Below, in pieces: positions 24,936 to 35,828 of a stretch of DNA of 64,000 nucleotides. Every line of letters begins with the position of its first letter. The first letter of the stretch is position 1. The DNA comes from Brienomyrus brachyistius. Lineage: Eukaryota; Chordata; Actinopteri; Osteoglossiformes; Mormyridae. Position numbers and translations under genes: made by a program. The stretch lies in the NCBI RefSeq assembly GCF_023856365.1, contig NC_064535.1, positions 15,263,863 through 15,327,862 on the forward strand, given 5' to 3'. Below the pieces are notes generated by a model. The model saw only the letters and a program-made list of their open reading frames with translations, had not been told where the DNA came from and searched no databases.

Positions 24936-25275
24936 AGTGAGCAGTGCCCAGTGAGCAGCGTCAGCTGGCTGTGCTGAATTGAACGCCCTCGCGTTCTGTG
25001 GGGCCCCGCTTATGTGCCTACAATTCGTGCAGACTCCTTCATTATTTAGCAAGCGCTTATCTTTTGTTTAAGCCAGTAAGCTGCTAAAACAAGAAGATGT
25101 ACAGTGTGAGAAGGGCCTGACTCAGCAATCTCAGACATCGGGCTCAGACAAAGAAAAAGGATAAATTGAACTTGAAATTATGTCAGGAAGGGAAGTAAAT
25201 CGGAAGGGATATGGAGGGCTGATCATTTAGCACTGGATTAATCAGACAGAGATGCATGGGTAGGAAGGGATGAGG

Positions 25276-25291
25276 CAGCGCCTCCTGCAGG
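25276..25291 (-). promoter_or_regulatory. CTCF-like motif
   Basis: The minus strand reads CCTGCAGGAGGCGCTG, one change from the remembered vertebrate core CCAGCAGGAGGCGCTG. Motif match only. Confidence 0.3.
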
Positions 25292-26712
25292 CTGTGAGGT
25301 GCCTGTAAGCTACTGAAATGAAATGAAATGGTTGTCAGCAGTGAGGATCCTTCTGTTCCTGCAGTTGGTACTGCAGGCCGATTTGGAAACAGCTACCCAA
25401 ATATCTAGGAAAGTAATTCAACAGCGGCAGCCGTTTTAAAGAGATTCAAATCTAAACTAGTCCCGCTGTATCCATTTTATATATTATATATTCCGAAATA
25501 TTCGTAAATGTTGCTGGCATGTTCCTGGAGTGATAGACACTCTGAGCATTGTATGTGTGATATTGGAAGTGTGAGAAAGTATGAAGTGCTCCCATTGGCT
25601 GTTCATACACTGCTTTGGTAGATGATGACCTGAAGGGGGTGCCGCACACTGTTTTACGGCATCCATCTTATCCGGCTACCCCAGTGAGCTCATTGTTCTT
25701 GCCGCCCTGTTTCACAAGCTGTATCTGCAACTGATGTCTGACCCTCCCACCCCGCCATAACAAAAGGAACTGTTTCACTTTGTGGAGTGTTTTATCACAC
25801 TGTGAGTATAAGCCAACTTGCCCCCGATCAACGGGGACCTCTACAACTGTAAAATGTTCCACAAAGGTCCTCAGAAATATGGAACAGGGCCACGATCCAC
25901 GAGCAGCAGCTAAACTATAGCAAATGGTGAGGGACCTGATGGGGAAAACGGCAGAAAATGACTTTTTGAAGAGTGATTTTCCACAACGGCTCGGCGGTCC
26001 GCCGGAGCGCTTTGTTTCATTTATATCCCTGAAATGTCAAGCTATTTGCTGGGGTGGCATCGCGATCTCTCAAAAGCTGAGGGGGGGGGGGGGGGAGGTA
26101 TTTTTCAAACCACACCTTAGCGTTATCCAGGCTTACGGAGATCGATAGCCCTCTGCAGTAGACAGAACCTCCCCACTGAGACAACACAGCCATGGCTGGA
26201 GATCGTTCTATCAAATCCATGGATTTGGGACAACTTCACAGAGATGGAGAGCTGGCTGCCATGGCCCATGTGCCCGGATTCGTTAGCTGGGCTCAGGTGT
26301 GCCCAATTAACACGTAGAAAAAAACGTGCCAATTCCATGGCTCTGGAGAAGCCTGCGATTATCTATTTTGGTGGCTGAAGATGTCATCTCAGTATTTTTG
26401 TTTAATTCAACCAGGTTTTACAAACAAAGATTGTAAAACAACCACAAAGGAGTTCTTCCAATAGGGGGGCAGAGTGAAGCCTCTCAACACCCCCTCTACG
26501 GTACTAGGCTACCAAGGTCACATTCTTCTCCAGCTCTGGACGTCAAAGACACCTTGGTTTGCTGGCTTCCCATTTTAGACTCAGTCAAGCTGTTTATTAC
26601 ATTCTAACAGTTTGCTAAAACGCCACTCGATTTTTTTTTTTGACACATCAGGAGGCACATTTCAAGTATAACAGAAATAGTTTGTGCCCTAAGTGTGAAA
26701 TGCTCCAGCTCC

Positions 26713-26745
26713 ATCCTGGATAAGCAGGAGGACGATGGATGGATT
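26713..26745 (+). mobile_element. L2-type LINE/SINE 3' tail fragment
   Basis: CCTGGATAAGCAGGAGGACG followed by ATGGATGGAT is the characteristic GGATAAGCGG...ATGGATGG tail. Only the last 30 or so bases survive. Confidence 0.5.
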
Positions 26746-27229
26746 TATTAAATATAACATATCTAATGGACAGACTATTTTTAATATAATTATCGAATTA
26801 CGGTTCATGGACTTCGACTGTGTAATTTATTTGATGTACAAAAATTAAATTGACGTTTTTGGCACATTGATGTTTTTCATCTCCCGCTTGCATTTCCATG
26901 GAATTCTGTTTGATAGACCAACTTTAATATCTTTCTGATGGTAGGTTGTACCAGCACAGTTCCAGGCTTATTGTTAGTGATACACTTTGACCTGAAGACT
27001 GTTGAGCTGAATTTAGCAAATCATAATTCATTATTGTTGTATTTGATTGTTAATTCTGATGGATTTGTTTTGTTGCGTTCTCTGTGTCTTGCTTTACCCA
27101 GTTAAGCATTTTTGGCTTGGATTGGTCTACACACATCACTGATGGGTTGATCTGAGGCCAAAAAGATGACAAAAATCGCTGCTCTATTCCTTCATCATTC
27201 TGAATGAACTCCCAAAATAAGACTTTTTC

Positions 27230-27760
27230 CTCATTTGCTTTTGCATTATGATTGAATAATCCTGCATTTGATTCAGTTCGCAGAGTCTGGGGTGGAATTT
27301 TGGATCAGGGATTTCTGTTTCTGCAGTAGTGTTTTATAGGTAAGTAAACAGAGTTTATTGCTGTGCATCTTTGCGGTTTCAGCTAATTACAGAAATGCTG
27401 TTTTAGGATTGGATTTTATTGTGCGAGCAATTAAAGTCTAATTTATGCAAATATTGATTTTGTTTCTAAAAAGACGATGATTTTATAAATGCCCATTTGT
27501 TGTATGTTTATTAATAAATGTATGGATATAAAAATTAATGCCATGATCTGAATGTTAATTTTTTAATATTTATTTTGTCATGTAAATAGTTATGCAGATA
27601 TGCATCTAGCTATTTTAATCTACTGATTTCAGTGTTACTGTGACCCTGTATCATTAATACTTTTTTGAGAATAATTACTTGCATAATTTACAGATAAAGA
27701 TCATAGCTGAAAACGCCTCATGCAGGATTGGTTCTGGGTTGAAATAGCTTGAAAGGATTA
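27230..27760. promoter_or_regulatory. AT-rich block with octamer and many TAAT cores (enhancer-like)
   Basis: Over 500 non-repetitive bases carry a perfect octamer ATGCAAAT (27445-27452), TTATTAATAAATG, AAAATTAATGCC, GTTAATTTTTTAATA, ATCATTAATAC and GAATAATTACTTGCATAATT. The block lacks microsatellites and LINE scraps. The composition is that of deeply conserved vertebrate non-coding elements. Conservation and activity are untested. Confidence 0.35.
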
Positions 27761-28481
27761 AAGACTATTTTGGACTCCTGCAGTTTGTAACCATTATTGG
27801 ATGTAACAAACTGGTCGATATCTCCTTGCAACTCAACCAAGTCCAGCTAATTATGAGTTTGGCCGGCGCATGAATCGACATGTAAAGCTATCCCTACAGA
27901 GAACTTATAGGTCAGCACATCCCACCCCATTGATTAAACAGTCATTGTTTGGAACAACATAACATCATCTGCCTTTTAGAGAATAATTTCACTGGCTGGC
28001 TGCTTTAGCCGGGCTACTCTTCATTTAAATCCACAAAGATTTGGCATCGCTGTGCATTGTCACAGTGGCCACCATCAACATAAATATCGGTGCCTCGGCT
28101 TCTGCCTCAGAACGAGCAAATCCCTTGCGGGGAACTGAGTTTGACCCTGGCGAGGAGAGATTACCGACTTCCAGGGAGTTATTGCCAATACAAAACAAAT
28201 CCCATCGTCCGGCGCAGAGGTCAGAGGCTTGAGGCGATGGGGCGGTCACCGGCTGAAAATAAGCTGTGCAGAAAGTGCCGGCGAGTGTGAGACAGGCAGC
28301 GGCTTGCACGGCCGCCTCGGCTCCCAGCCTGTGACTGTCAGTCACTCTCTTTCACTTACTGTACCGTTACCATTACCAGCCTTTACCACAGCCTAGGGCC
28401 TGTTTATCGTAAACAATGAATGCAAAACCGATGGGTCTTTCAGCGGTGCATTGTTGGCCGGAAGTAAGTATGTCGTGACAA
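27761..28481. other. unannotated non-coding sequence
   Basis: No gene recognised. The segment 28080-28330 is moderately CpG-rich (AACGAGCAAATCCCTTGCGG, GTCCGGCGCAGAGG, CCGGCGAGTG) with frames open on both strands and no domain. It could be a regulatory element. Confidence 0.4.
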
Positions 28482-28789
28482 CAGGAAGTAAGTGAAACCC
28501 ATTCACAGGAAGTAAGTAAACCCTGTCGGCAGGAAGTAGGTAACCCCCGTTGACAGGAAGTAGGCAAACCCCATTGACAGCATGTAAGTAAACCCCGTAA
28601 ACACAAAGTATGTAAATCCCGACGACAGGAAGGAGGTAAACCCCGGTGGCAGGAAGTAGGTAACCCCCGTTGACAGGAAGTAGGCAAACCCCATCGACAA
28701 CACGTAAGTAAACCCCGTAAACAGAAAGTAGGTAAACCCCAATGACAGGAAGGAGGTAAAATCGGTTGACAAGAAATAAATAACATCAT
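28482..28789 (+). repeat. 24-bp minisatellite with 120-bp higher-order period
   Basis: Thirteen units of 24 bases begin at 28482 and every 24 bases after, each close to CAGGAAGTAGGTAAACCCCG plus four bases; the last is partial. Units 28530-28649 and 28650-28769 align one-to-one as two five-unit blocks, so amplification occurred in 120-base steps. Because 24 is divisible by three, frames stay open across the array. The minus-strand frames at 28373-28834 and 28503-28772 are repeat artefacts. Confidence 0.95.
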
Positions 28790-30339
28790 CACACTAAGTT
28801 TAATGTTTTTTAGATTTGAGGGTCCTGTCTGCATAGGAGATCATGTCTGGGCCCAGCGACATCAAGAACACCTGTACAAGATAAAGCAACCATGCATATA
28901 CCACCAGTTAAGTGAGCGAGGTGGGACCAGTAGGCATCGACACTCCCTAATACGGGGTGATAAAAAATACAGGGAACACAGCATCTCATCTGTGCAATGA
29001 TTTCAGTAACTAAGGTGTAAATGGGGAGTGGGCTTCAAAAAAAAGAATTTGTGAGATCTCAGGAGAGCGCCGGGAAGGGATAGACTCACACACCGCAGAC
29101 GGGTTGACAAAATGTTCCTGTGAAGAATGCCCCAGCGTCCATTTTCCGGAAACGACTCCAGTATGAAAAACCCTGGGGTTTTTGTTTTTATGCTGACGGA
29201 AATGTAGTGTCTGCAAAGATGAGCAATAAAACAAAGAAAGTGGGGGGGGAATGAGATGGATCCTGGTTCATTACATGTTTTTCTCTAGGATCAAACAAAC
29301 TTATGTTTCCCGGGCAAATCCCGGGACACCCAGAAGTGTTTTCGAGAAAACATGGGAGTTTCACTGCAAATATGTAAACTATTAATATTCATTTGAAAAA
29401 ACGCGGAGCGCATTGTTTCCGATATTATGCTGCCGTGGACTGCTTGATGGACATTACACAACCTTCTTGTAATCCTTTCAAATATTCCTATATATTGCCC
29501 ACATTCAGTTCTACAAGCGTAACTCACAATGAAACACGAGGAGAGTGAGAAAAAAAACCATGCTGGTTATGATCTTTAGATGTAATCTTCAGATATCACT
29601 CTGAATAATAGTCTGCTCTAGATGGAAACAGACAGAGGACAGATGAGTAGATGTTTAATTGCCTTAAGAATTTCATTTATCACTCTGCCAAAACTCTTTG
29701 GGGGTTACCAGGTTAAAAAGCTCCACTTAGAATTATAGGTGGTTAAATCAGGGAAAAGGGTTTGCCTCTCAAATTGAACATAATGTGAATTCAATAAAGT
29801 GACTGAGTAATGTCTTTCCAGGGATTTAAGGCTAAATGCCACGCAGCAGATGCCCGACGCATTCTCCCAATTAGATGCACATTAAGCCTTCCCACAAGCT
29901 AACAAATGCACGGTCGCTCCCGTCACGCTCGACCTCCTGGTGATCGGCCCTGCCGTGGAAGTGTTGGACGGGCTGCCAAGGATAAGAGAGGCTTTGTGGT
30001 GTGGGCAGAGGACCAGCAAACTCACTAATGTGGCCCGGCATGCACTGAGTCTCGTGGATGCATGACTTGATGGTGCGATTCACTGATGTGAGTGAGGTAT
30101 TATGGGTAATGGCAAACACATTCCCCCCCCCCATGCCGCTTTCCAAAAAGAGGTTTTTCTGCTCTCCTGTCATGCACCCTCCATTCCCTCTTCCCAGCAA
30201 ATAATGTTGTATTTGTGTTTCACTCTCGTGCTGGCTTACATTTTTCAAAATTTTCCAACACAGCTTTGTGGTTTGGTGATGTTGTAATTCTGATCTGGCC
30301 ACAGTGTATGATTATAACATACGGTGTGACATGGCGTGC
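28790..30339. other. unannotated non-coding sequence
   Basis: No gene seen. Near 29305-29350 small palindromes occur (CCCGGGCAAATCCCGGG and TGTTTTCGAGAAAACA). The segment 29290-29500 is non-repetitive and could be regulatory. The minus frame 29871-30302 has no domain. Confidence 0.4.
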
Positions 30340-30450
30340 AGCGGGTCCCCTGCTGCGGCATAGGATCCACTCTAGGCCATGATCTTGTACTGGAAAGGCA
30401 GTTATAGAAAGTGGATGGATGGATGGAATGGATGGATGGATGGATGGATT
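30340..30450 (+). mobile_element. L2-type LINE/SINE 3' tail with (GGAT)n
   Basis: Eroded CTGCTGCGGCATAGGATCC leads to AGTTATAGAAAGTGGATGG, then (GGAT)n at 30412-30450. This is the same terminal arrangement as at 60961-61052. Confidence 0.6.
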
Positions 30451-31665
30451 GGTGTATCACACAATATACAGTAAACGTAGGAAACGTAGGCCAGTTTGAG
30501 TAGAAAAATCACCCACATGTTTACTGTGAGCTGGGATAGACTGAAAGAGGAAATTCCTCTCCTAGATACTTCCTTAGATCTTAGTCCTGCATACATGGCT
30601 CGCCATTCCTGGGCTTCTGCGCAACTTGCTGACCTCATGCCTGACCGCGCCCGTAGGCGCAACAGTATGTCCCCACCGTGACATTTATCGAGTGACCAGT
30701 TGTCATTTTACACCCCATACAGCCATAGAACGCAGAGACGATTTCAATAGAGAGGCGAGGGTGAAATTGTTTGCCCTGCATGTGCCAAGGGTGATCCTGC
30801 TGCACACCAGGCCTGCAATGTTCCATGGACCAAACTTCAGGGCCCTGACAGAGCCAGCATGTGGGGCTACATCTATTTTCATATGCATAGGTGGAAGGGT
30901 CAAAGGTCACCCAGGTTTCGGCCTAGCCGTCTCAGAAACCCTCATCAATGACAGACAAAACCGCCTTCTACAGCGCGGTCGCTATTTCATCTGGCTTCCA
31001 GAAGATTCCATGATGTTTGCCGTCGGAGCGTTGAGAGGACACCCGACTTCATATCTCAAAAGAGCATGTTGCTCTTTTCAAGTAGTAATAAAAGCGAAAA
31101 CACAGCGCACACTCGTTTAAGAACATGCAGCATAACATGACCTTGTGCTTTTTTGTAGTTTTTATTTTCCATTCAAAGGGGTCCATGGAGCTGCCCAGGC
31201 ATCTGATGGAGTGATAAAGCGAAGAGAAGAGAAAAGGAGGCTCAGCACCACAGCTGAAGACACCGATCTGACGAAAGCTGTCATCCATGAGCCACGTCCA
31301 AGCGCTTCCTGGGGGAACAGAGCGCCGGATGTCCGCGAACAGAGGAACAGAGGGACGTGTCACCATAGGCACTGAGAGAGGGCAGGCGTCCGCACAGCCA
31401 GCCAGGCACATGGCACACTAAAGCAGGGAGGTGTTGTCGTCCCCTGTTCGGGCCAGATGCCAAGGATGCGAGCGCATTGTTTCAGGATGGCGGATGGTGC
31501 CACGTGACAGCGGGATGGATGAATGGAACAGGGCCTTTCTTGGCCTTCTGGGAGGTTAACGAATGAAGGTGTGAGATGCTGTTTTTTTTTGTAGTGCTGG
31601 GGAGAACCACAGGAGCACAAATCCAAAGCTGAGTCTGAGGAAGATCATCTAGGCCAAGAGGGACA
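30451..31665. other. unannotated non-coding sequence
   Basis: No recognisable gene. The longest plus frame (30626-31120, 164 codons) has no known motif and an antisense frame of similar quality. I regard it as chance. Confidence 0.4.
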
Positions 31666-31692
31666 GGGTTAGGGTTAGGGTTAGGGTTAGGG
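31666..31692 (+). repeat. short interstitial telomere-type repeat
   Basis: GGGTTA occurs four times in perfect tandem and ends with GGG (27 bases). This is the vertebrate telomere hexamer. It is far too short to be a chromosome end, and flanking DNA is ordinary. Confidence 0.9.
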
Positions 31693-32026
31693 TCTAGACT
31701 GTCTTCTAGCTTAAGAGCCAAGAGCAGGTGAACAAAGGGTTTGTCATCTGGCCTTCTCCCTCCTGGGGTGTCCATACTATATCCCATATCTTGCGCAGCA
31801 GAATCATATCCCAGGGTATTGAACCAACAACCTTCAGGTTCCTTAATCCAGTGCAGATTTGAAATTGTCCTCTGTGATACCACCTCTAATTCAGAGTCCC
31901 CACTGTTATGGACAGTTATTCGTGCCATGATTTTCCCCCCATTGTTTTTTGAGTAGGTTTCTGACTCCAATTAGCAGGCTGGCAGCTCCGAGCTCCCACA
32001 CCTCCCGGGGTCTGTGAGGGGTGGGT

Positions 32027-32047
32027 GGGGGGGGGGGGGGGGGGGGG
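32027..32047 (+). repeat. G21 homopolymer
   Basis: Twenty-one consecutive G. Confidence 0.97.
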
Positions 32048-32111
32048 CTCACACTACCCAGGACTAGATCATGGGTGTGAATGTGTGGGCAAGCAAGACT
32101 CAGATGGTCAC

Positions 32112-32141
<30 letters not shown>
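32112..32141 (+). repeat. (GT)n microsatellite
   Basis: About 14-15 uninterrupted TG dinucleotides. Confidence 0.97.
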
Positions 32142-32144
<3 letters not shown>

Positions 32145-34100
32145 ACTCTGTCCAAGAGAGGTCATCTTCATCACCATCGCCTCCATTACCATCATCATCT
32201 TCAACAAGAGCATTGTAGCATAATCACGATTTTATGCTTCTGTTTCACACTGAGGGATCATTTGGGGCGGCATTGCAGAGGTGGAGGTTGCTGTAAAGTC
32301 AGAATGGTGAGGGCGGGGCATCCATTGTCACACAGAAATACACACATACCCCCCCCCCCCATCTCTGACAAACCCACATACATTCACACTTCTGTCTTCC
32401 TAAGGACTGTGATTCCACCCCCAGTCCCACTCCCATCACAGAGAATCAAGGGAGACGGACCATGACTCTTTAGTCTGTGGGGGAGTCATTCACTTTTTAA
32501 CTCCCCATCTGTAAGGCACTTACGAATGAGATACGTTTCAAACGGCGGTTCGTAACTTGAAATGTTTGTAAGTCGTTATTCAACATCATTTTAAGGGTAT
32601 ACGCAAGTACAAAGAGCTGGTATGCTGAGAGTACGCACGCTACGCTGCTGCGCGGCGGGAGTAGCGGCCAGAAGTCATACTAGGCGGAATTGGCGCGCAG
32701 GAAAAAGAATTGATGTTCGGACGTTCAGTTCATGTTTGAAAGACCGTTAGTTGAAAGTCCGTAAGTAGAGGAGCGTCTGTATATATTTACACATATTAAA
32801 GAGTCACTTCTCAAAAATTTGGTGACGGGGTACAAGTCAGGCATCATACTGTGTGTCTCATTCATCGAAGTAAGCATGCGCATATTTACACGCGTGGGCA
32901 TCCCGTGTAGCAGCGCATGTGAGTACCTGCATTTACACACACGTGTGTTTCCTTCTCTTCAAGTTTTAGTCTTTGGGGGAATTGCTGTTTTCCTTCATTC
33001 CAACATGAACTTGTTTCTGCTGCTTTGAATCGATTCCCGGCCGAATGTCTGGATCGTTGAGCCTAAGAGAAAAGTGCACGGCCTCCCTGTGGGGGTGGGG
33101 TGGGGGGGGGCGCTTACGGCGGCCCAATTCACTCCCTTCCTGCCGCCGACGCGGCACCCAATGGAGTCTGCATAAAAGAAAGGCCTTTCTGAGCAGGAAC
33201 GCATCCCCAACCGGGAGCCACAGGGCCCCCTTTCACCAAGAACGGAGCCAAAAATACGAATGCGGCGAATTTCAAGCTTTCTGCTCCTTCCAGAAACTTC
33301 TGCTCAAGATGTGGAAAGTACATTGCTGTGTAGCATCTCTGGGGGGCATCTCCGCAGGGACCTTAACCATCTCTGTTTGCACTCTGGAGTCACCAGCTAA
33401 TGATCCACACACAGGCCACTTTTGACCTTTCGTCTATGCCGTAGTCGATGCTGGGTCACCTGACTACCAAGCAGGTACATGTACGAAACTCTTGGAGGCT
33501 GAGCAGCTGTTTACTGGTGCAAATCGGTGCTTACTGGGGCAAAACTAACTTGAATGTTTAGGATGCTGGTAAGAGGAAAAGAGGAAAAACAACAGCGGTG
33601 GCGATCAATAAGCTCGCTGTTACGCCCCACATACTCCCACGCACATGGAGACCATCTTTAGCAGAGCAGGGGTTGTGTTGACCTGTAAACAAAAGCTGAA
33701 GAGTCTCGTATGTTTAACAGATGCCCTATCTTATCTCTGCTCTAACTCTCACATGTGAGACGTTCCCATTTCGGGAGGCTGCTCGCTCCGCTTTTTCCCG
33801 GCCACGACCCATGAGGGCCTTTCCGTCAAAGTAAAGTTTAATATTCTGTGTAATTAGCCAGCTGAAGTTTCACCGCTTCTCATTGACGAAAAAGATTTCT
33901 TTTCTTTTTTTCCCCATCCTCCCTTTTAAGAGATGAAATGAAGTCGCAAAGGTCGCCCATTCTTCTGAAATGTCATTCCTAAAATAGGGCTAAGTGGTAC
34001 AGGAGTGGTGGGTGGCCGGTTCGATGCGGATGGTCTCCGCTCCCTCCCGCTAAAAGTTAAATGCTACACATTGGGGGAAGGGAGAAATGGTAAAGACAGC

Positions 34101-35828
34101 TGTCCTACAGTGACACAGGCCAGTGTGTGTGAGACATACCTGTCCTACAGTGACACAGGCCAGTGTGTGTGAGACGTACCTGTCCTACAGTGACACAGGC
34201 CAGTGTGCGTGAGACGTACCTGTCCTACAGTGACACAGGCCAGTGTGTGTGAGACGTACCTGTCCTACAGTGACACGGGCCAGTGTGTGTGAGACATACC
34301 TGTCCTACAGTGACAGAGACCAGTGTGTGTGAGACATACCTGTTCTACAGTGACACAGGCCAGTGTGTCTGAGACTTACCTGTCCTACAGTGACATTGGC
34401 CAGTGTCAGTAAGACATACCTGTACTACAGTGACATTGGCCAGTGTGAGTGAGACGTACCTGTCCTATAGTGACACAGACCAGTGTGTGTGAGACATACC
34501 TGTCCTTCAGTGACACAGGCCAGTGTGTGTGAGATGTACCTGTCCTAAAGTGACACAGACCAGTGTGTGTGAGACGTACCTGTCCTACAGTGACATTGGC
34601 CAGTGTGAGTGAGACGTACCTGTCCTATAGTGACACAGGCCAGTGTGTGTGAGACATACCTGTCCTACAGTGACACAGACCAGTGTGTGTGAGACATACC
34701 TGTCCTACAGTGACACAGGCCAGTGTGTCTGAGACTTACCTGTCCTTCAGTGACACATGCCAGTGTGTGTGAGATGTACCTGTCCTACAGTGACACAGAT
34801 CAGTATGTGTGAGACATACCTGTCTTACAGTGACACAGGCCAGTGTGTGTGAGACGTACCTGTCCTACAGTGACACAGACCAGTTTGTGTCAGATGTACC
34901 TGTCCTACAGTGACACAGGCCAGTGTGTGTGAGACGTACTTGTCCTACAGTGACACGGGCCAGTGTGTGTGAGACATACCTGTCCTACAGTGACACAGAC
35001 CAGTGTGTGTGAGACATACCTGTTCTACAGTGACACAGGCCAGTGTGTGTGAGACTTACCTGTCCTACAGTGACATTGGCCAGTGTCAGTAAGACATACC
35101 TGTCCTACAGTGACATTGGCCAGTGTGAGTGAGACGTACCTGTCCTATAGTGACACAGACCAGTGTGTGTGAGACGTACCTGTCCTTCAGTTACACAGGC
35201 CAGTGTGTGTGAGATGTACCTGTCCTAAAGTGACACAGACCAGTGTGTGTGAGACGTACCTGTCCTACAGTGACACAGGCCAGTGTGTGTGAGACGTACC
35301 TGTCCGACAGTGACAGAGGCCAGTGTGTGTGAGACATACTTGTTGAACTGTGACACAGATAAGTGTGTGTGAGACATACCTGTCCTACAGTGACACAGGC
35401 CAGTGTGTGTGAGACGTACCTGTCCTACAGTGACAGAGACCAGTGTGTGTGAGACATACCTGTTCTACAGTGACACAGGCCAGTGTGTCTGAGACTTACC
35501 TGTCCTACAGTGACATTGGCCAGTGTCAGTAAGACATAGCTGTCCTACAGTGACATTGGCCAGTGTCAGTAAGACGTACCTGTCCTACAGTGACATTGGC
35601 CAGTGTGTGTGAGACATACCTGTCCTACAGTGACACAGAACAGTGTGTGTGAGACATACCTGTCCTACAGTGACAAGGCCAGTGTGTCTGAGACTTACCT
35701 GTCCTTCAGTGACACAGGCCAGTGTGTGTGAGATGTACCTGTCCTACAGTGACACAGTCCATTGTGTAAGATATACCTGTGCTACAGTAGTACAGTACAG
35801 TGTGTGGGAGAGACATACCTGTCTTCCA
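34101..35828 (+). repeat. 40-bp minisatellite, about 43 copies, with 680-bp super-period
   Basis: The unit starts TGTCCTACAGTGACACAGGC and continues CAGTGTGTGTGAGACGTACC (40 bases). Starts fall exactly every 40 bases from 34101 until a one-base deletion near 35676. Variant units (TGACATTGGC, CAGTGTCAGTAAGAC, TGTCCTAAAG, TGTCCTATAG) recur in the same order at 34221-34580 and 34901-35260, that is 17 units apart. A third partial block begins at 35421. The left edge is sharp and the right edge decays after 35750. No spacers and no coding. Confidence 0.98.

Larger units (their letters stand above)
24936..27229. other. unannotated non-coding sequence
   Basis: No gene seen. It contains a G15 run at 26081-26095, a short LINE tail at 26713-26745 and a CTCF-like word at 25276-25291. 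The minus frame 26123-26338 and others have no recognisable domain. Confidence 0.45.
31693..34098. other. unannotated non-coding sequence
   Basis: No gene recognised. It includes a G21 run (32027-32047), a (GT)n run (32112-32141) and a C12 run (32349-32360). A possible decayed repeat at 32520-32780 has words CGGTTCGTAACTTGAAATG and GTAAGTAGAGGAGCGTCTG. Unique-looking DNA at 33790-33910 contains TTAATATTCTGTGTAATTAG. Confidence 0.4.

Noticed and set aside
28373..28834. 153-codon minus frame with repeated peptide
   Set aside because: It is the antisense of the 24-bp minisatellite. The period divides by three, so no stops accumulate.
30626..31120. 164-codon plus frame
   Set aside because: No recognisable domain, and antisense frames of similar length overlap it. 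The length is plausible by chance in 64 kb.
31666..31692. A chromosome end
   Set aside because: Only 27 bases of telomere hexamer with ordinary sequence on both sides.
31482..31970. 162-codon minus frame
   Set aside because: It contains a (Asn-Pro)n run from the TTAGGG tract and no domain. Likely chance.
34101..35828. Regular direct repeats as a possible CRISPR array
   Set aside because: The 40-base units are contiguous with no unique spacers, and the setting is vertebrate DNA. It is a minisatellite. The same applies to 48545-50382.
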